Shown here: one piece after another, positions 1 through 8,260 of the stretch
How the letters are laid out: each line of letters opens with the position of its first letter
Position numbering within the stretch: position 1 is the first letter of the stretch
Assembly (NCBI GenBank): GCA_038204465.1
Contig: JBBRCX010000010.1
Coordinates: 1-64,000 of the forward strand
Direction: 5' to 3'
DNA length: 64,000 nt
Origin: JBBRCX01 sp038204465
GTDB taxonomy: Bacteria > Planctomycetota > Phycisphaerae > Tepidisphaerales > Tepidisphaeraceae
The notes under the pieces: model-generated
What the model was told of the DNA's origin: nothing
Seen by the model: only the letters and a program-made list of their open reading frames with translations
Databases searched by the model: none
Translations under genes and position numbers: made by a program

Positions 1-8
1 TCTACATT

Positions 9-1403
9 CTACAGTGCGCGAGCGCGACGGCGGAGGGCGAGGGCGGCGAGCGCGATCAGGATCGATCCGGAGGCCGGCTCGGGGACGACGGAGATCTGGT
101 AGATGGCGCCGCTGGTGCTGTCGAAGCCGTTGGCGGAGAAGTCGGCGAGGAAGAGGGAATCGGCGGTGGCGAGGAGGCCGTCGAGGTGGCCGACCGGTTG
201 GGAGTTGTCGACGAAGTGGAAGTAGTTGCCGGTGGCGGGGTCGACCCAGACGAGCGGGTTTTCTTCGTTTGCGATGCCGGCCAGGACGAACTTGCCGTGG
301 AAGCCGATGAACATGCCGTTGCGCAGGGAGGCGGGGAAGAGGGAGGGGGCGAAGGTGATCTGGGCGGCGCCCTCGCTTTCGGAGCCGTTGGTTGGGTTGG
401 GGATGGGCTGGAAGGTGGCGATGGGGTCGACGCCGCCGCTGCCGATCTCGGTTCCGGTGCGGTACTGGATGTAGTTGCCGGGGAAGCCGAAGTTTTCGAC
501 AGCGCCGCCGATATCGGCGGCGGCGATGCGATTCAGTTCATCAACGCTGGTGGGCTCATTGCCATTGTCGCCAGGCCCGTCGATGCCGTTGTCCTGGAAA
601 TAGAGGTCTCCGGTTGTCGGGTGAAAGGCGATGCCCGCGGCGTTGCGCAAGCCGGAGGCGATCTGAGTGAGTCCGCTGCCGGTGATGCCGCCGGCGCCGT
701 CGGTGAAGGTGACTTTGTAAATGGAGTCGGAGTTTCCGGTGCCGGAGACGATTCCGCTGAAGGTGACGTCGCCTAGGGCGGTGGCGGTATCGTTCTGCGC
801 CGAGCCGATGTTGAAGAAGACGTCGTGGGAGCCTGGCTGGGCGGGCGTGTCGCGGAGGGCGAGGGCGTGGACCTGGTGATAGGGATGGCCTGAGCCGCCG
901 AAAGTGAGGTCGATCGAGGCGGCGGAGGTGAGCGGAGCAGCGGGTGAGACGCCCTGGCGAAGGATGGTGACGCTCGCCGCCGTGTCGCTGGCGGTGGTGA
1001 CGAGGATGAGGTTTCCAGTCTGGGCGAGGGAAGTGGCGCGCGTGGGAAGGCCGGAATAGAGGACGGTGCCGGGTCCATCGGCGATGCCGTCATGATTCGT
1101 GTCGGTGAGGCGGAGCAATTTGCTGGGCGCGCTGAAGAAGTCGTCGTTGGTGCTGGTGCGGGTGGCGACGAGCAGCGAGCCATCGGAAAGCTGGAGCATG
1201 CCGTAGGGGAAATCGAGGCCGGTGGCGAAGGTGGTGATGCGGAAGTCGGCTGGATTCACGCCAGGGCCGCTGACCTGGAAGGGCTGGACGGCGGCGTCAC
1301 AGAACGTGGCGAAGCACAGCAGAGCGGCGGCTGCCAGGGCGGCAAGCGACGCGCGCGTGCCTTGCCGCGCCGGTGTGACGACGTTCGTTTTTTCCCTGAG
1401 CAT
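9..1403 (-). CDS. PEP-CTERM protein, sorbosone-dehydrogenase-like beta-propeller
   Basis: This 464-residue exported protein begins with a hydrophobic signal (ALAAAALLCFATFCDA). A long beta-propeller-like body opens with FRITTFATGLDFPYGM and later has IASGLRNAAGIAFHP and GDLYFQDNGID, the kind of repeats seen in glucose/sorbosone dehydrogenase (GSDH) propellers. The C-terminus is a PEP-CTERM sorting signal: VVPEPASG, a hydrophobic helix, then RRRARAL. Such signals direct proteins to an exosortase-dependent pathway for surface retention. I chose the ATG at 1403 because a GGAGGAAC Shine-Dalgarno sits just upstream; an upstream in-frame start at 1433 has none. Calcium- or PQQ-binding residues were not traced, so enzymatic activity is not claimed. 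It is the first gene in the window and lies downstream of tyrA on the other side of a short gap. Confidence 0.8.
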   Translation of the reverse strand: MLREKTNVVTPARQGTRASLAALAAAALLCFATFCDAAVQPFQVSGPGVNPADFRITTFATGLDFPYGMLQLSDGSLLVATRTSTNDDFFSAPSKLLRLTDTNHDGIADGPGTVLYSGLPTRATSLAQTGNLILVTTASDTAASVTILRQGVSPAAPLTSAASIDLTFGGSGHPYHQVHALALRDTPAQPGSHDVFFNIGSAQNDTATALGDVTFSGIVSGTGNSDSIYKVTFTDGAGGITGSGLTQIASGLRNAAGIAFHPTTGDLYFQDNGIDGPGDNGNEPTSVDELNRIAAADIGGAVENFGFPGNYIQYRTGTEIGSGGVDPIATFQPIPNPTNGSESEGAAQITFAPSLFPASLRNGMFIGFHGKFVLAGIANEENPLVWVDPATGNYFHFVDNSQPVGHLDGLLATADSLFLADFSANGFDSTSGAIYQISVVPEPASGSILIALAALALRRRARAL

Positions 1404-1495
1404 ATGTTCCTCCGCAGACAAGAGAGCCAACACCCGTGAAAGGCGATGGTATCGAGTGGGCCCGCTGGCGCTCAGGTCTGAAATATGGGACGGCG

Positions 1496-2386
1496 CTACG
1501 GCGCTTCGGGAGCGGATGGGGAGGAATCGGAGGGATCGGGGCGGGCGGCGGCGATTTGCTGGCGGCGCTGGGCCGCCTCGTCCAGCCAGGACTTGAGCGC
1601 TTCGGCGTTTTGGGGGTCCAGGAACGCGAGAAGGCCTTCGAGGTTTTCCTGAAAGCGCTGGATGCTGGAGCGAAGGTTATCGCGGTTGTCGATGAAGATA
1701 TCGCGCCAGAGGCCCCCGTCGCCGGCCGCGATGCGGGTTGCGTCGAGAAAGCCTTTGCCGGCGAGGGGAATCGCCTCATCGCGCTGCATCGCAACCATCG
1801 CGGCGGCCAGGGCATGAGGCAAGTGGCTGACGTCAGCGACCTGGCGGTCGTGCTCTTCGGGGGAAAGCCGGATCGTCCGCATGCCCAGAGTTCGCCAAAA
1901 TGCATCGACGTCCTGGAGCGCGCCCTGGTCGGTGTCTTTTGTGGGAGTGAGAATGCAGATGGCCTCCTCGAAGAGATCGGCGCGGGCGAAGCGGACCCCC
2001 CGCTTCTCGCCGCCGGCCATTGGGTGGCTGCCGACAAAGTGAATGCCGGGCGGCAAATGTTCCCTGGCGGCGGCAACGATGCTTCGCTTGGTGCTGCCGA
2101 CGTCTGTAACAACGGCGCCCGGAGCCAGAGCGGGGGCGATCGCCTGCAGGGTCTGGCCCAAAACGCCAACCGGCGTGCAGAGGATAACGAGGTCGGCCCC
2201 GCGAACCGCCTCGGCGGGCGTCGCGTATCCCTCATTCACTGCGCCACACGCCAGGGCGGCTTGGAGAGTGGTTGGCCGGTGAGCGTAACCTATGATTTTG
2301 CAGTGCTTTAGCCGCTTTTGCGCGGCCAGTCCGATGGATCCCCCCAGCAGGCCCACGCCCAGAATGGTCAAGCGGTTCGGTTGCAT
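1496..2386 (-). CDS. tyrA: Prephenate dehydrogenase (TyrA family)
   Basis: This 296-residue cytosolic enzyme oxidatively decarboxylates prephenate to 4-hydroxyphenylpyruvate with NAD(P)+, a step of tyrosine biosynthesis. The N-terminus is a Rossmann nucleotide-binding loop (LTILGVGLLGGSIGLAA). The central part has the family's substrate-side segment HPMAGGEKRGVRFARADLFE, and the helical dimerisation domain follows. The length is normal for a monofunctional TyrA without chorismate mutase or ACT domain. I start at the ATG at 2386 because the Rossmann strand begins four residues later. There is no clear Shine-Dalgarno there. A TATTAT hexamer lies about six bases upstream, so a leaderless or very short-leader transcript is possible. 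It diverges from accA across 214 bases. Arogenate rather than prephenate specificity cannot be excluded from sequence alone. Confidence 0.9.
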   Translation of the reverse strand: MQPNRLTILGVGLLGGSIGLAAQKRLKHCKIIGYAHRPTTLQAALACGAVNEGYATPAEAVRGADLVILCTPVGVLGQTLQAIAPALAPGAVVTDVGSTKRSIVAAAREHLPPGIHFVGSHPMAGGEKRGVRFARADLFEEAICILTPTKDTDQGALQDVDAFWRTLGMRTIRLSPEEHDRQVADVSHLPHALAAAMVAMQRDEAIPLAGKGFLDATRIAAGDGGLWRDIFIDNRDNLRSSIQRFQENLEGLLAFLDPQNAEALKSWLDEAAQRRQQIAAARPDPSDSSPSAPEAP

Positions 2387-2600
2387 GGTCCGATAATACT
2401 CATGCATGAACACAGTTGGCACTTTATCGGAAAAGGCTCGCGGCAGGCGGCTGCGGGTTAAGACACTGAGACTTGAGTTGCGGAACCCGCTTGTCTACCC
2501 TATCGGGCTCCGATCTGATTCCAAAGTCAGGGAGGCCCGGCAGAATATTGGGAAAATGGGAAGGCGGCCGCCACAGAATCTGGACGGCCGGACGAGGTCT

Positions 2601-3665
2601 ATGCCAGAGCTCCCCCAGACTGACATCGCCAGTTCTGAATCGACAAACAACGGCACCCGCAGCGGCAACGGGAAAGTGTTGCGCCACACCCTGGACTTCG
2701 AAAAGCCGCTGGCCAGGCTCGAACAGCAGATCCATGAGCTGGAAGCGCTGCAGGCGACGAAGCAGGTGGATTATTCGTTAGAGCTTCGCCAGCTTCGCAC
2801 GAACTACACGTCATTGCTTCGCAAGACCTACGACCATCTGAGCGCCTGGGAGACAGTCCAGGTGGCCCGGCATCCGCAGCGGCCATTGTTCAAGGACTAC
2901 GTGGATCTGATCTGCCGGGAGTTCCGGGAGATTCACGGCGACCGGCATTATGGGGATGACCCGGCGATCAAGTGCGGGCTGGCCCGGCTGGCGGGGCATA
3001 AGGTCATGCTGATCGGCCATTGGAAGGGCCGGGACACGAAGGAAAAAGTCCGCTGCTATTTCGGATTGGCCCATCCTGAGGGGTACCGGAAGGCGCTGCG
3101 GTGCATGAAGCTGGCGGAGAAGTTTGGCCTGCCGGTCGTGACGTTTATCGATACGCCGGGCGCCTATCCGGGAATTGGCGCGGAAGAGCGCGGCCAAGCC
3201 GAGTCAATCGCCCGGAATCTGATGGAAATGAGCCGGCTCAAGACCCCGATCGTCAGTGTGGTTACGGGTGAGGGAGGCTCCGGCGGCGCACTGGGCATCG
3301 GCGTGGCTGACCGCGTGGCCATGATGGAGTTCGCGTGGTACTCGGTAATCTCACCCGAAGCATGTTCCGCGATCCTCTTCAAGGACAATGAAGCCGCTTC
3401 TCAGCTGGCCGAGAGCCTGAAGCTGACGAGCAAGGACCTGCGGCAGTTCGGGGTGATCGATACGGTTGTGGCCGAGCCCCTTGGCGGCGCCCATCGGGAT
3501 CCTCACACCGCGGCGCATAACCTCGAGCAGTACATCGCCAAGACGCTTCGCGATCTGAAGCGTTACAAGATCGAGAACCTGCTGGAGCGGCGTTACGAAA
3601 AGTTCCGCAACCTGGGTGTTGTGGCGGAGAGCGTGAAACGCCCTACCGCGAAAGCCGCCGGATAG
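2601..3665 (+). CDS. accA: Acetyl-CoA carboxylase carboxyltransferase subunit alpha
   Basis: This 354-residue subunit, with AccD, transfers the carboxyl group from carboxybiotin to acetyl-CoA to make malonyl-CoA for fatty-acid synthesis. The family N-terminus LDFEKPLARLEQQI is present, followed by GRDTKEKVRCYFGLAHPEGY, then TFIDTPGAYPGIGAEERGQ and TGEGGSGGALGIGVADRV, the crotonase-like core with oxyanion-hole glycines. It ends with the typical EPLGGAHRDP. The ATG at 2601 follows a GAGG element and gives a length close to other AccA proteins. The open frame extends upstream to 2406, but that part is not AccA-like. accD is not in this window. The strong match to the family leaves little doubt. 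Confidence 0.95.
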   Translation: MPELPQTDIASSESTNNGTRSGNGKVLRHTLDFEKPLARLEQQIHELEALQATKQVDYSLELRQLRTNYTSLLRKTYDHLSAWETVQVARHPQRPLFKDYVDLICREFREIHGDRHYGDDPAIKCGLARLAGHKVMLIGHWKGRDTKEKVRCYFGLAHPEGYRKALRCMKLAEKFGLPVVTFIDTPGAYPGIGAEERGQAESIARNLMEMSRLKTPIVSVVTGEGGSGGALGIGVADRVAMMEFAWYSVISPEACSAILFKDNEAASQLAESLKLTSKDLRQFGVIDTVVAEPLGGAHRDPHTAAHNLEQYIAKTLRDLKRYKIENLLERRYEKFRNLGVVAESVKRPTAKAAG

Positions 3666-3711
3666 ACGACCCCCTGCGACACCCGCAAGCGGCGGACGAC
3701 GCGTGGGTCGT
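3666..3711. terminator. Candidate bidirectional terminator between accA and apaG
   Basis: A seven-base inverted repeat, ACGACCC at 3666-3672 and GGGTCGT at 3705-3711, lies in the 53-base gap between the convergent genes accA and apaG. The loop is long (32 bases) and there is no T-tract, so intrinsic termination is only suggested by position. Confidence 0.3.
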
Positions 3712-3718
3712 GCCAGTT

Positions 3719-4150
3719 CTACCCTCCGCTCTGTACCTTCTGCTCATTCGCGGTCGGCTGGTCCGTGGACATCTTTAGATAGAAGCGCCCGATGTGCGCG
3801 TCGAAGGTTTCGCCGTTCTCGCGGCGCATCCGGTAGACCCCCTCCATCGTCCCCCACGGGGTCTTGAGCGGGCAAAAGCTCTCGTACTTGAACGCGTGCC
3901 CGGGCTCCAGCCGGGGCGTTTGCCCGACCACGCCGGGGCCTTCGACCTCTTCGCGCCGGCCAACGCCATCGATGATAATCCAATGACGACTGATCAACTG
4001 CGCGACTTCGGGGCCTTCGTTGGCAATGACGATGGTGTAGCCGAAGACGTATTTTCGGTCTTCAGGATCGGACTCATCGGGAAGATAGTACGCGGTGGCG
4101 CCGACGCGAATTCCGCTGGTGGTGGTGTCTGACATTTCGGGTGTTGGCAT
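3719..4150 (-). CDS. apaG: ApaG-domain protein
   Basis: This 143-residue protein consists almost entirely of an ApaG (DUF525) fibronectin-III-like domain. Recognisable family segments are VFGYTIVIANEGPEVAQLISRHW, cut here to its hallmarks Y-I-NEG and LISRHWII, then PGVVGQTPRLEPGHAFKYES and TPWGTMEGVYRM. ApaG of enterobacteria has been tied to cobalt/magnesium resistance, and eukaryotic homologues sit in F-box proteins; a biochemical role is not settled. The ATG at 4150 follows a GAGGGAG element; a second ATG five codons later lacks one. The gene converges on accA and diverges from the PhyH-like gene. No partner genes such as rsmA/ksgA or apaH are adjacent. Confidence 0.9.
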   Translation of the reverse strand: MPTPEMSDTTTSGIRVGATAYYLPDESDPEDRKYVFGYTIVIANEGPEVAQLISRHWIIIDGVGRREEVEGPGVVGQTPRLEPGHAFKYESFCPLKTPWGTMEGVYRMRRENGETFDAHIGRFYLKMSTDQPTANEQKVQSGG

Positions 4151-4375
4151 GGCTCCCTCGCAAATCCCGCATCGCGGCCGGCAGCGACTCCCGGCCGGCG
4201 AACCCAGGATCTCTTTATACGCTGTGCGGATTCAAAAGTCTGGACGGCGGGTCCGCGCCGCGGTTTCTGGAAAGAACGTCGCTCGGGTTGCTCGACTGTC
4301 CGAAAACTGACTCATACAATACTCGCTAATTGAGCCCGTCATGCGACGGCCCCCTTGTTTTTCCTTGAGGACTTT

Positions 4376-5557
4376 GTGAATTACCCGCTCGAACCTGATC
4401 TGCATTGGACCGACCATTTCGTCAAACACGGCTTCGCGGTACTGCGAAACCACCTCGGCGCCGACTTCATCGAAGCCGCGCTGCAGCGCGTCCGCGCTTT
4501 GGCGGGCGTCGACCTGCCGTACGAGCAGTGGACGACGCAGAATGTGAAGCGCGGGGTGGAGGCATCGATCGAGCCGGCATTCGTCGCGGTGTACGATCAG
4601 CCGAAGATTCGCGAGATGATCGCGACGATGTATGGCACCGCGGAGGTGGGCGCGGCGACGGGATGGAGCGGGCACCGGCATTCGCGGCTGTTTCTCAACC
4701 CCTTCGCCGCCGGCGCGAAGCAGGCGCATCCCAGGGCCGGGCACGTCGACTTCGGGCACGAGCTCATCCCGGTGCTGGGCGGCGGGTTTTCGTTCCATGT
4801 GATCCTGCGCGACACCGAGCCGTTCGGCGGCAACTACACGATCTGGCCGGGGTCGCACAAGGTCGTGCAGAAGATGGTGATGGAGAAGCCGGAGCTGTAC
4901 TGGCCGGATGACTTCCGGAACTTCAAGTTTGGGGAGCCTTTTGAGTTCTACGGCAACGCAGGCGACCTGATCGTCATCCATCACCTGGCGCAGCACACCG
5001 CGACGCCCTGCTGCGGCGACACGCGCAAGCCGCGGATCGGGCTGCACACGCAGGTCCCACGGACGACGTGGCTGCAGAGCGTGGATCCCGAGAAGCCGAA
5101 CATGTCGCCCTTCGAGCGGAGCATGACGCTGAACGGCAAGTTCGACGCGGGCGACAACGAGCAGATCATCAAGACCTACAACGAGAACAAGAAGATGGTG
5201 CAGGGGGTGTGGGCGAGCGAAGAAGGCGCGCCGCTGTTCAACGTGTACCGCTACGCGGATGGAGCGGTGCGCGTCAAACCCGCCGCACCCGAGGCGAAGA
5301 CCGTTCAGACGGCGCGCTGGAGATTCGACGGGCGGCGGTTGCGGTTCGAGCAGATCTTCGACGGGCCGGCGCCTGAGGTGGCGAAGCAACTCTTCGGCAT
5401 GGCCGGTACGCATCCGATGCAGGGCGGGCGGTACCCCACCGTCCTGGAGCTCGATTCGAGCGACACGAACCGGCTCACATGCCAGATCACCGGCGACGGC
5501 CTCAATCAGCCGGTAACACAGACGCTGCGCCGAATCGCCTTCGCCCCGCCGCGATAA
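4376..5557 (+). CDS. Phytanoyl-CoA dioxygenase (PhyH)-like protein
   Basis: This is a 393-residue protein whose first ~260 residues look like a PhyH-type Fe(II)/2-oxoglutarate oxygenase. It has a probable metal-binding HxD in GHVDFGHE, the cupin-fold segment GGNYTIWPGSHKV, and a distal histidine region GDLIVIHHLAQHTA followed by an arginine-containing strand RIGLHTQVP. The C-terminal ~100 residues (from about FNVYRYADGAVRV) form an extra domain I do not recognise; its ARWRFDGRRLRFEQIFDG and ITGDGLNQPVTQTL hint at a lipocalin-like or DUF strand-rich fold. I chose a GTG start at 4376 because TTGAGGAC lies five bases upstream; a TTG at 4355 is less supported. The substrate is unknown. Confidence 0.75.
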   Translation: MNYPLEPDLHWTDHFVKHGFAVLRNHLGADFIEAALQRVRALAGVDLPYEQWTTQNVKRGVEASIEPAFVAVYDQPKIREMIATMYGTAEVGAATGWSGHRHSRLFLNPFAAGAKQAHPRAGHVDFGHELIPVLGGGFSFHVILRDTEPFGGNYTIWPGSHKVVQKMVMEKPELYWPDDFRNFKFGEPFEFYGNAGDLIVIHHLAQHTATPCCGDTRKPRIGLHTQVPRTTWLQSVDPEKPNMSPFERSMTLNGKFDAGDNEQIIKTYNENKKMVQGVWASEEGAPLFNVYRYADGAVRVKPAAPEAKTVQTARWRFDGRRLRFEQIFDGPAPEVAKQLFGMAGTHPMQGGRYPTVLELDSSDTNRLTCQITGDGLNQPVTQTLRRIAFAPPR

Positions 5558-6038
5558 ACCACCCACCGACAGCACCCGCAGCCGGCACCGACGGGCGGGA
5601 TCACTTCGATCTCGCCCTCTTCACCATCGCAAGTAACGCGCATCCCCGCATCGCCCCCGACCCGCGCGCCCACCTCTCACCTCCAAATCGCGATCCACAC
5701 GTGATGAAACCCCCGTTAATCGAGCGCCAGTCCAACAGCATCCCATCCTCCCACATCGGCCGACCATCAGCCAACCATCGAAGCCCCGCCTCGCGCCCAT
5801 CGAAACGCCAGACATCCTCCGTCAGGCCGCCGCAGAGTCCCAGCCAATCCCGGCGCGTCACCATCACTTCCCATCCGCTCGCCGGAAACAAGCACGAAAT
5901 CGACCCACAAAAGCGCGAACTCGAGCGAACAAACCCTGAACAATCCCCAAGCGCCAAGTCCCGGCGTTCGCTCACCCCGCTCGACGCCCCGGCTCATGAA
6001 GTGCCCGATCACCGTCGTGCCGCGCGGTCCACTTCGCG
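5558..6038. other. Largely uncharacterised stretch between PhyH-like gene and tRNA-Ser
   Basis: This 481-base stretch has only weak coding signals. The plus-strand frame through it gives a low-complexity Pro/Arg/Ser-rich translation with no resemblance to any family. One small minus-strand frame (5601-5864) is listed separately as a doubtful gene. I saw no repeats or convincing RNA structure. Its far end carries the tRNA promoter. Confidence 0.5.
5601..5864 (-). CDS. Possible small hypothetical protein
   Basis: This frame of 87 codons on the minus strand translates to a tryptophan-rich sequence (RRDWLGLCGGLTEDVWRFDG, later MWEDGMLLDWRSINGG) that reads more like a real protein than a random frame. 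Third codon positions are mostly G or C, as expected for a gene in this genome. The ATG at 5864 has a weak GGGAAG element close upstream. The frame can be extended to 5975 with other starts. I recognise no family. It could equally be a decayed gene or a chance frame. Confidence 0.3.
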   Translation of the reverse strand: MVTRRDWLGLCGGLTEDVWRFDGREAGLRWLADGRPMWEDGMLLDWRSINGGFITCGSRFGGERWARGSGAMRGCALLAMVKRARSK

Positions 6039-6067
6039 TTGACGCTTTTTGAAGTGACCGATACCAT
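6039..6067 (+). promoter_or_regulatory. Sigma-70-type promoter of tRNA-Ser
   Basis: The -35 hexamer TTGACG (6039-6044, five of six matches to consensus) is separated by exactly 17 bases from TACCAT (6062-6067, four of six). Transcription would start around 6074-6075, about ten bases before the mature tRNA. This is the best promoter I see in the window. Confidence 0.7.
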
Positions 6068-6083
6068 CAGCCCTCCCTTCGCC

Positions 6084-6174
6084 GGAGAGATGGCCGAGTG
6101 GCTGAAGGCGACGGTTTGCTAAACCGTTATACGGGGTCAAACCCGTATCCGGGGTTCGAATCCCCGTCTCTCCG
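6084..6174 (+). tRNA. tRNA-Ser (anticodon GCT)
   Basis: The cloverleaf is complete. The seven-base acceptor stem pairs GGAGAGA (6084-6090) with TCTCTCC (6167-6173), with G as discriminator at 6174. The D-arm contains TGGCCGAGTGGCTGAAGGC. The anticodon loop TTTGCTAAA places GCT at 6118-6120, reading AGC/AGU serine codons. A long variable arm (class II, as expected for serine) follows. The T-loop is GGTTCGAATCC. The CCA end is not encoded and must be added after transcription. Confidence 0.97.
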
Positions 6175-6189
6175 CTTTGAGATGGTTTT

Positions 6190-6217
6190 AGCCCTTCGAC
6201 AAGCGCGTTGAAGGGCT
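6190..6217 (+). terminator. Candidate terminator hairpin after tRNA-Ser
   Basis: AGCCCTTC (6190-6197) pairs perfectly with GAAGGGCT (6210-6217) across a 12-base loop, 15 bases after the tRNA. The tail is not T-rich (TGCTCGTTG), so it may act as a processing or transcription-pausing structure rather than a classical intrinsic terminator. Confidence 0.45.
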
Positions 6218-6378
6218 TGCTCGTTGATACACAACTGGTGCCTTGAGGACCAGGCTCGAACAGACCATTTCCCAGATTCGTCGCTTTGCTGGATACCTTG
6301 CCTTAGCCCGAGGACAAGGCTGCGCTGTGGCCGCCTGCGCCCCTGCTTGATGACGCCGCGCAGACGAACGAGGAGGAG

Positions 6379-8034
6379 CTACACGAGCAACTCGAAGTTT
6401 TTCAGCGCGAGATTGCCGAAGACATTTCCGCCGCGGTCATTGAACGTGTCGTGACCGCCGCCGCCGTCCGCATCAAGCACACCGAAGATCGAGTTCTGCA
6501 CGGTCAGATCATTATTGTTGCTGCCGAAACGGGCTTTGAGCTGCTGAATCTGTGAATCGAAGACGAACACGTCGGATCGACCGCCAACGGCCACGGTCCC
6601 GTCGGCGAACACGCCCCGCAGCGCCACGTCGCTTGAGGAAATCGAGGCGTTCCGGTTCAACTGCGAGTCAATGATCATTGCCTCGGCCTGCGAGTTGATG
6701 TTGAGTTGAGAATTGAATATCGCGCGGTTCGCGACGAACGGACCCTTGGTGGTGATATCGGCTTGGCCATTGATCTGACCGCCGCCGATGAATCGGCTGA
6801 ATCCCGAATTCTTTCCAACAAATCCGGCGGGCGAAACAACCTGGCTCACCGTTTTTCCGTTCAACTTGACACTCTCGAGCTGGACCGTTTCAAGCACCGC
6901 GTTGTTCTCCGGGTCGTACTCGAACTCCATGACTGTCCCAACGCCCGGCGCGTAGAGCTTGTTGGCCAGCGCGAAGGGCTCGATGACCGTGGTTTCTTCC
7001 GTTCGAAAAAGGTTCTGGAACCTCCCCGCGGGAACTCGAATTCGACCATTGGTGGACAAGCCCACGCCAGTGTCCAGCACATCATTGGCGGGAGCGAATT
7101 CCTGGTAGTAGCGCGTCCCCACCCGCGGCGCGGCTTCCATGACGATTCCGGCCTGAGCGTTGTCCACGCCGGCAGTCCACGTGCCTTCATGGTCTGTCTT
7201 GATGAGCTTCCCCGAGTCGTTATATTCGTTGTTGGTCACGTCTTCGCCGAAGTACCAGACGTTGCCGTTGTTGTCCTGAGCGTAATGGTCCAACGTGTCT
7301 TCTTTCAGAGTGCCGTCGGAGTTGAAAACGCGGTCGTGGACGACGCGCGTTCTCACGCCGGCGATCACCTTCGTGCCCGAAGTCACCTGCACGATGTTGC
7401 GTTCGGTGAACGGTTCGTCGGTTTCCGGGTCCACGCCTGCCGTTCGATACGTGTAGGTTGTCCCGGGAACGATCGGGAAATAGGGGTTGTTGATCTTCAG
7501 CCCGTGATCGAATCGCGCGGCGGAGAAATTCGGAAGGTTGGCGAATCCGGACAACACGTTGGCGTCGCCGCCGGAGTTGATTGTCATCCTCCCGGCGACA
7601 ACGACTTCGTCGCGCACATTGACCAACCCGTCCGCGCCCGTCTTCACGGTCAGATCGCCGCCGATGTTAAGCGGGCCAAACGATCCGTCGAGGAGAACCT
7701 CGCCAGCGCCAAGCGCGGCGTTCACGCTGCCGGGAATACTGAGCCTGCCGCTGACCACAATGCGGTCGGCGCCGCCCTGCTGCATCTTAACCGTGACATC
7801 ATGAGTGATCTTCCCGAGCGTCACTGCCACGTGTCCGTTGACCGTAGTGGCATCACGGCCGGTGATTCGGGTCGTTCCGTCGGAACGGCGCGAGATGACA
7901 ATCTGATTATCGCCGCCGTCCCCCCGGACCAACAGGTTGCCGCTTTGCAGCAGGGCCGTCACGTTCCCGCTCAGGAGCATTCTGTTTTCGAGTTGTTCCA
8001 CCAGCTGAGAATGTCGGGTCGTCATCGATGTCAT
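6379..8034 (-). CDS. LEPR-XLL motif secreted protein, unknown function
   Basis: This 551-residue protein opens with the planctomycete N-terminal motif VEQLENRMLLSG (LEPR-XLL type), which marks large secreted or surface proteins of this phylum. A strand-rich segment follows (LLVRGDGGDNQIVISRRSDG). A middle domain of about 230 residues has NPYFPIVPGTTYTYRT, DHYAQDNNGNVWYFGEDV and NKLYAPGVGTVMEFEY. I have seen similar segments in uncharacterised secreted proteins, but I cannot name a function. The C-terminus is a repetitive, parallel-beta-like region (FNSQLNINSQAEAMIIDSQL). The ATG at 8034 is set by AAGGAG seven bases upstream. It diverges from the second LEPR-XLL gene at 8261. Only the motif-based localisation is supported. 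Confidence 0.75.
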   Translation of the reverse strand: MTSMTTRHSQLVEQLENRMLLSGNVTALLQSGNLLVRGDGGDNQIVISRRSDGTTRITGRDATTVNGHVAVTLGKITHDVTVKMQQGGADRIVVSGRLSIPGSVNAALGAGEVLLDGSFGPLNIGGDLTVKTGADGLVNVRDEVVVAGRMTINSGGDANVLSGFANLPNFSAARFDHGLKINNPYFPIVPGTTYTYRTAGVDPETDEPFTERNIVQVTSGTKVIAGVRTRVVHDRVFNSDGTLKEDTLDHYAQDNNGNVWYFGEDVTNNEYNDSGKLIKTDHEGTWTAGVDNAQAGIVMEAAPRVGTRYYQEFAPANDVLDTGVGLSTNGRIRVPAGRFQNLFRTEETTVIEPFALANKLYAPGVGTVMEFEYDPENNAVLETVQLESVKLNGKTVSQVVSPAGFVGKNSGFSRFIGGGQINGQADITTKGPFVANRAIFNSQLNINSQAEAMIIDSQLNRNASISSSDVALRGVFADGTVAVGGRSDVFVFDSQIQQLKARFGSNNNDLTVQNSIFGVLDADGGGGHDTFNDRGGNVFGNLALKNFELLV

Positions 8035-8260
8035 GGCAGTCTCCTTCAAAAGTGTCCAGGGCAGAGAACGCAAAACAGACCCTGAAGCGGGCGCGAAATC
8101 CCGGAAAACCGCCCTGGAAAATAATGCGAGGAAACATGGGAAAGATGCGCTCGTCTATGAGGCCCGACTCCGTTCCCTATTAATAAGAAATTGAAAACCA
8201 TGCTTCTTCGGCCTTCGTCGCGAAGTAGAATGCCGCCGGGGATGTCTCGATTCTTTGCAC

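Noticed and set aside
4232..5575. Minus-strand frame of 447 codons
   Set aside because: Lies over the PhyH-like gene, is rich in Arg/Leu/His/Val with no motif, and lacks a ribosome binding site.
6218..6378. Short reading frame after the tRNA terminator candidate (6224 onward)
   Set aside because: It runs into the 3' end of the minus-strand gene, is Arg/Cys/Pro-rich and has no ribosome binding site; no attachment-site duplication of the tRNA 3' end was seen either.
6706..8085. Plus-strand frame of 459 codons opposite the LEPR-XLL protein
   Set aside because: The minus strand has the LEPR-XLL motif and a good Shine-Dalgarno; this frame is its mirror.
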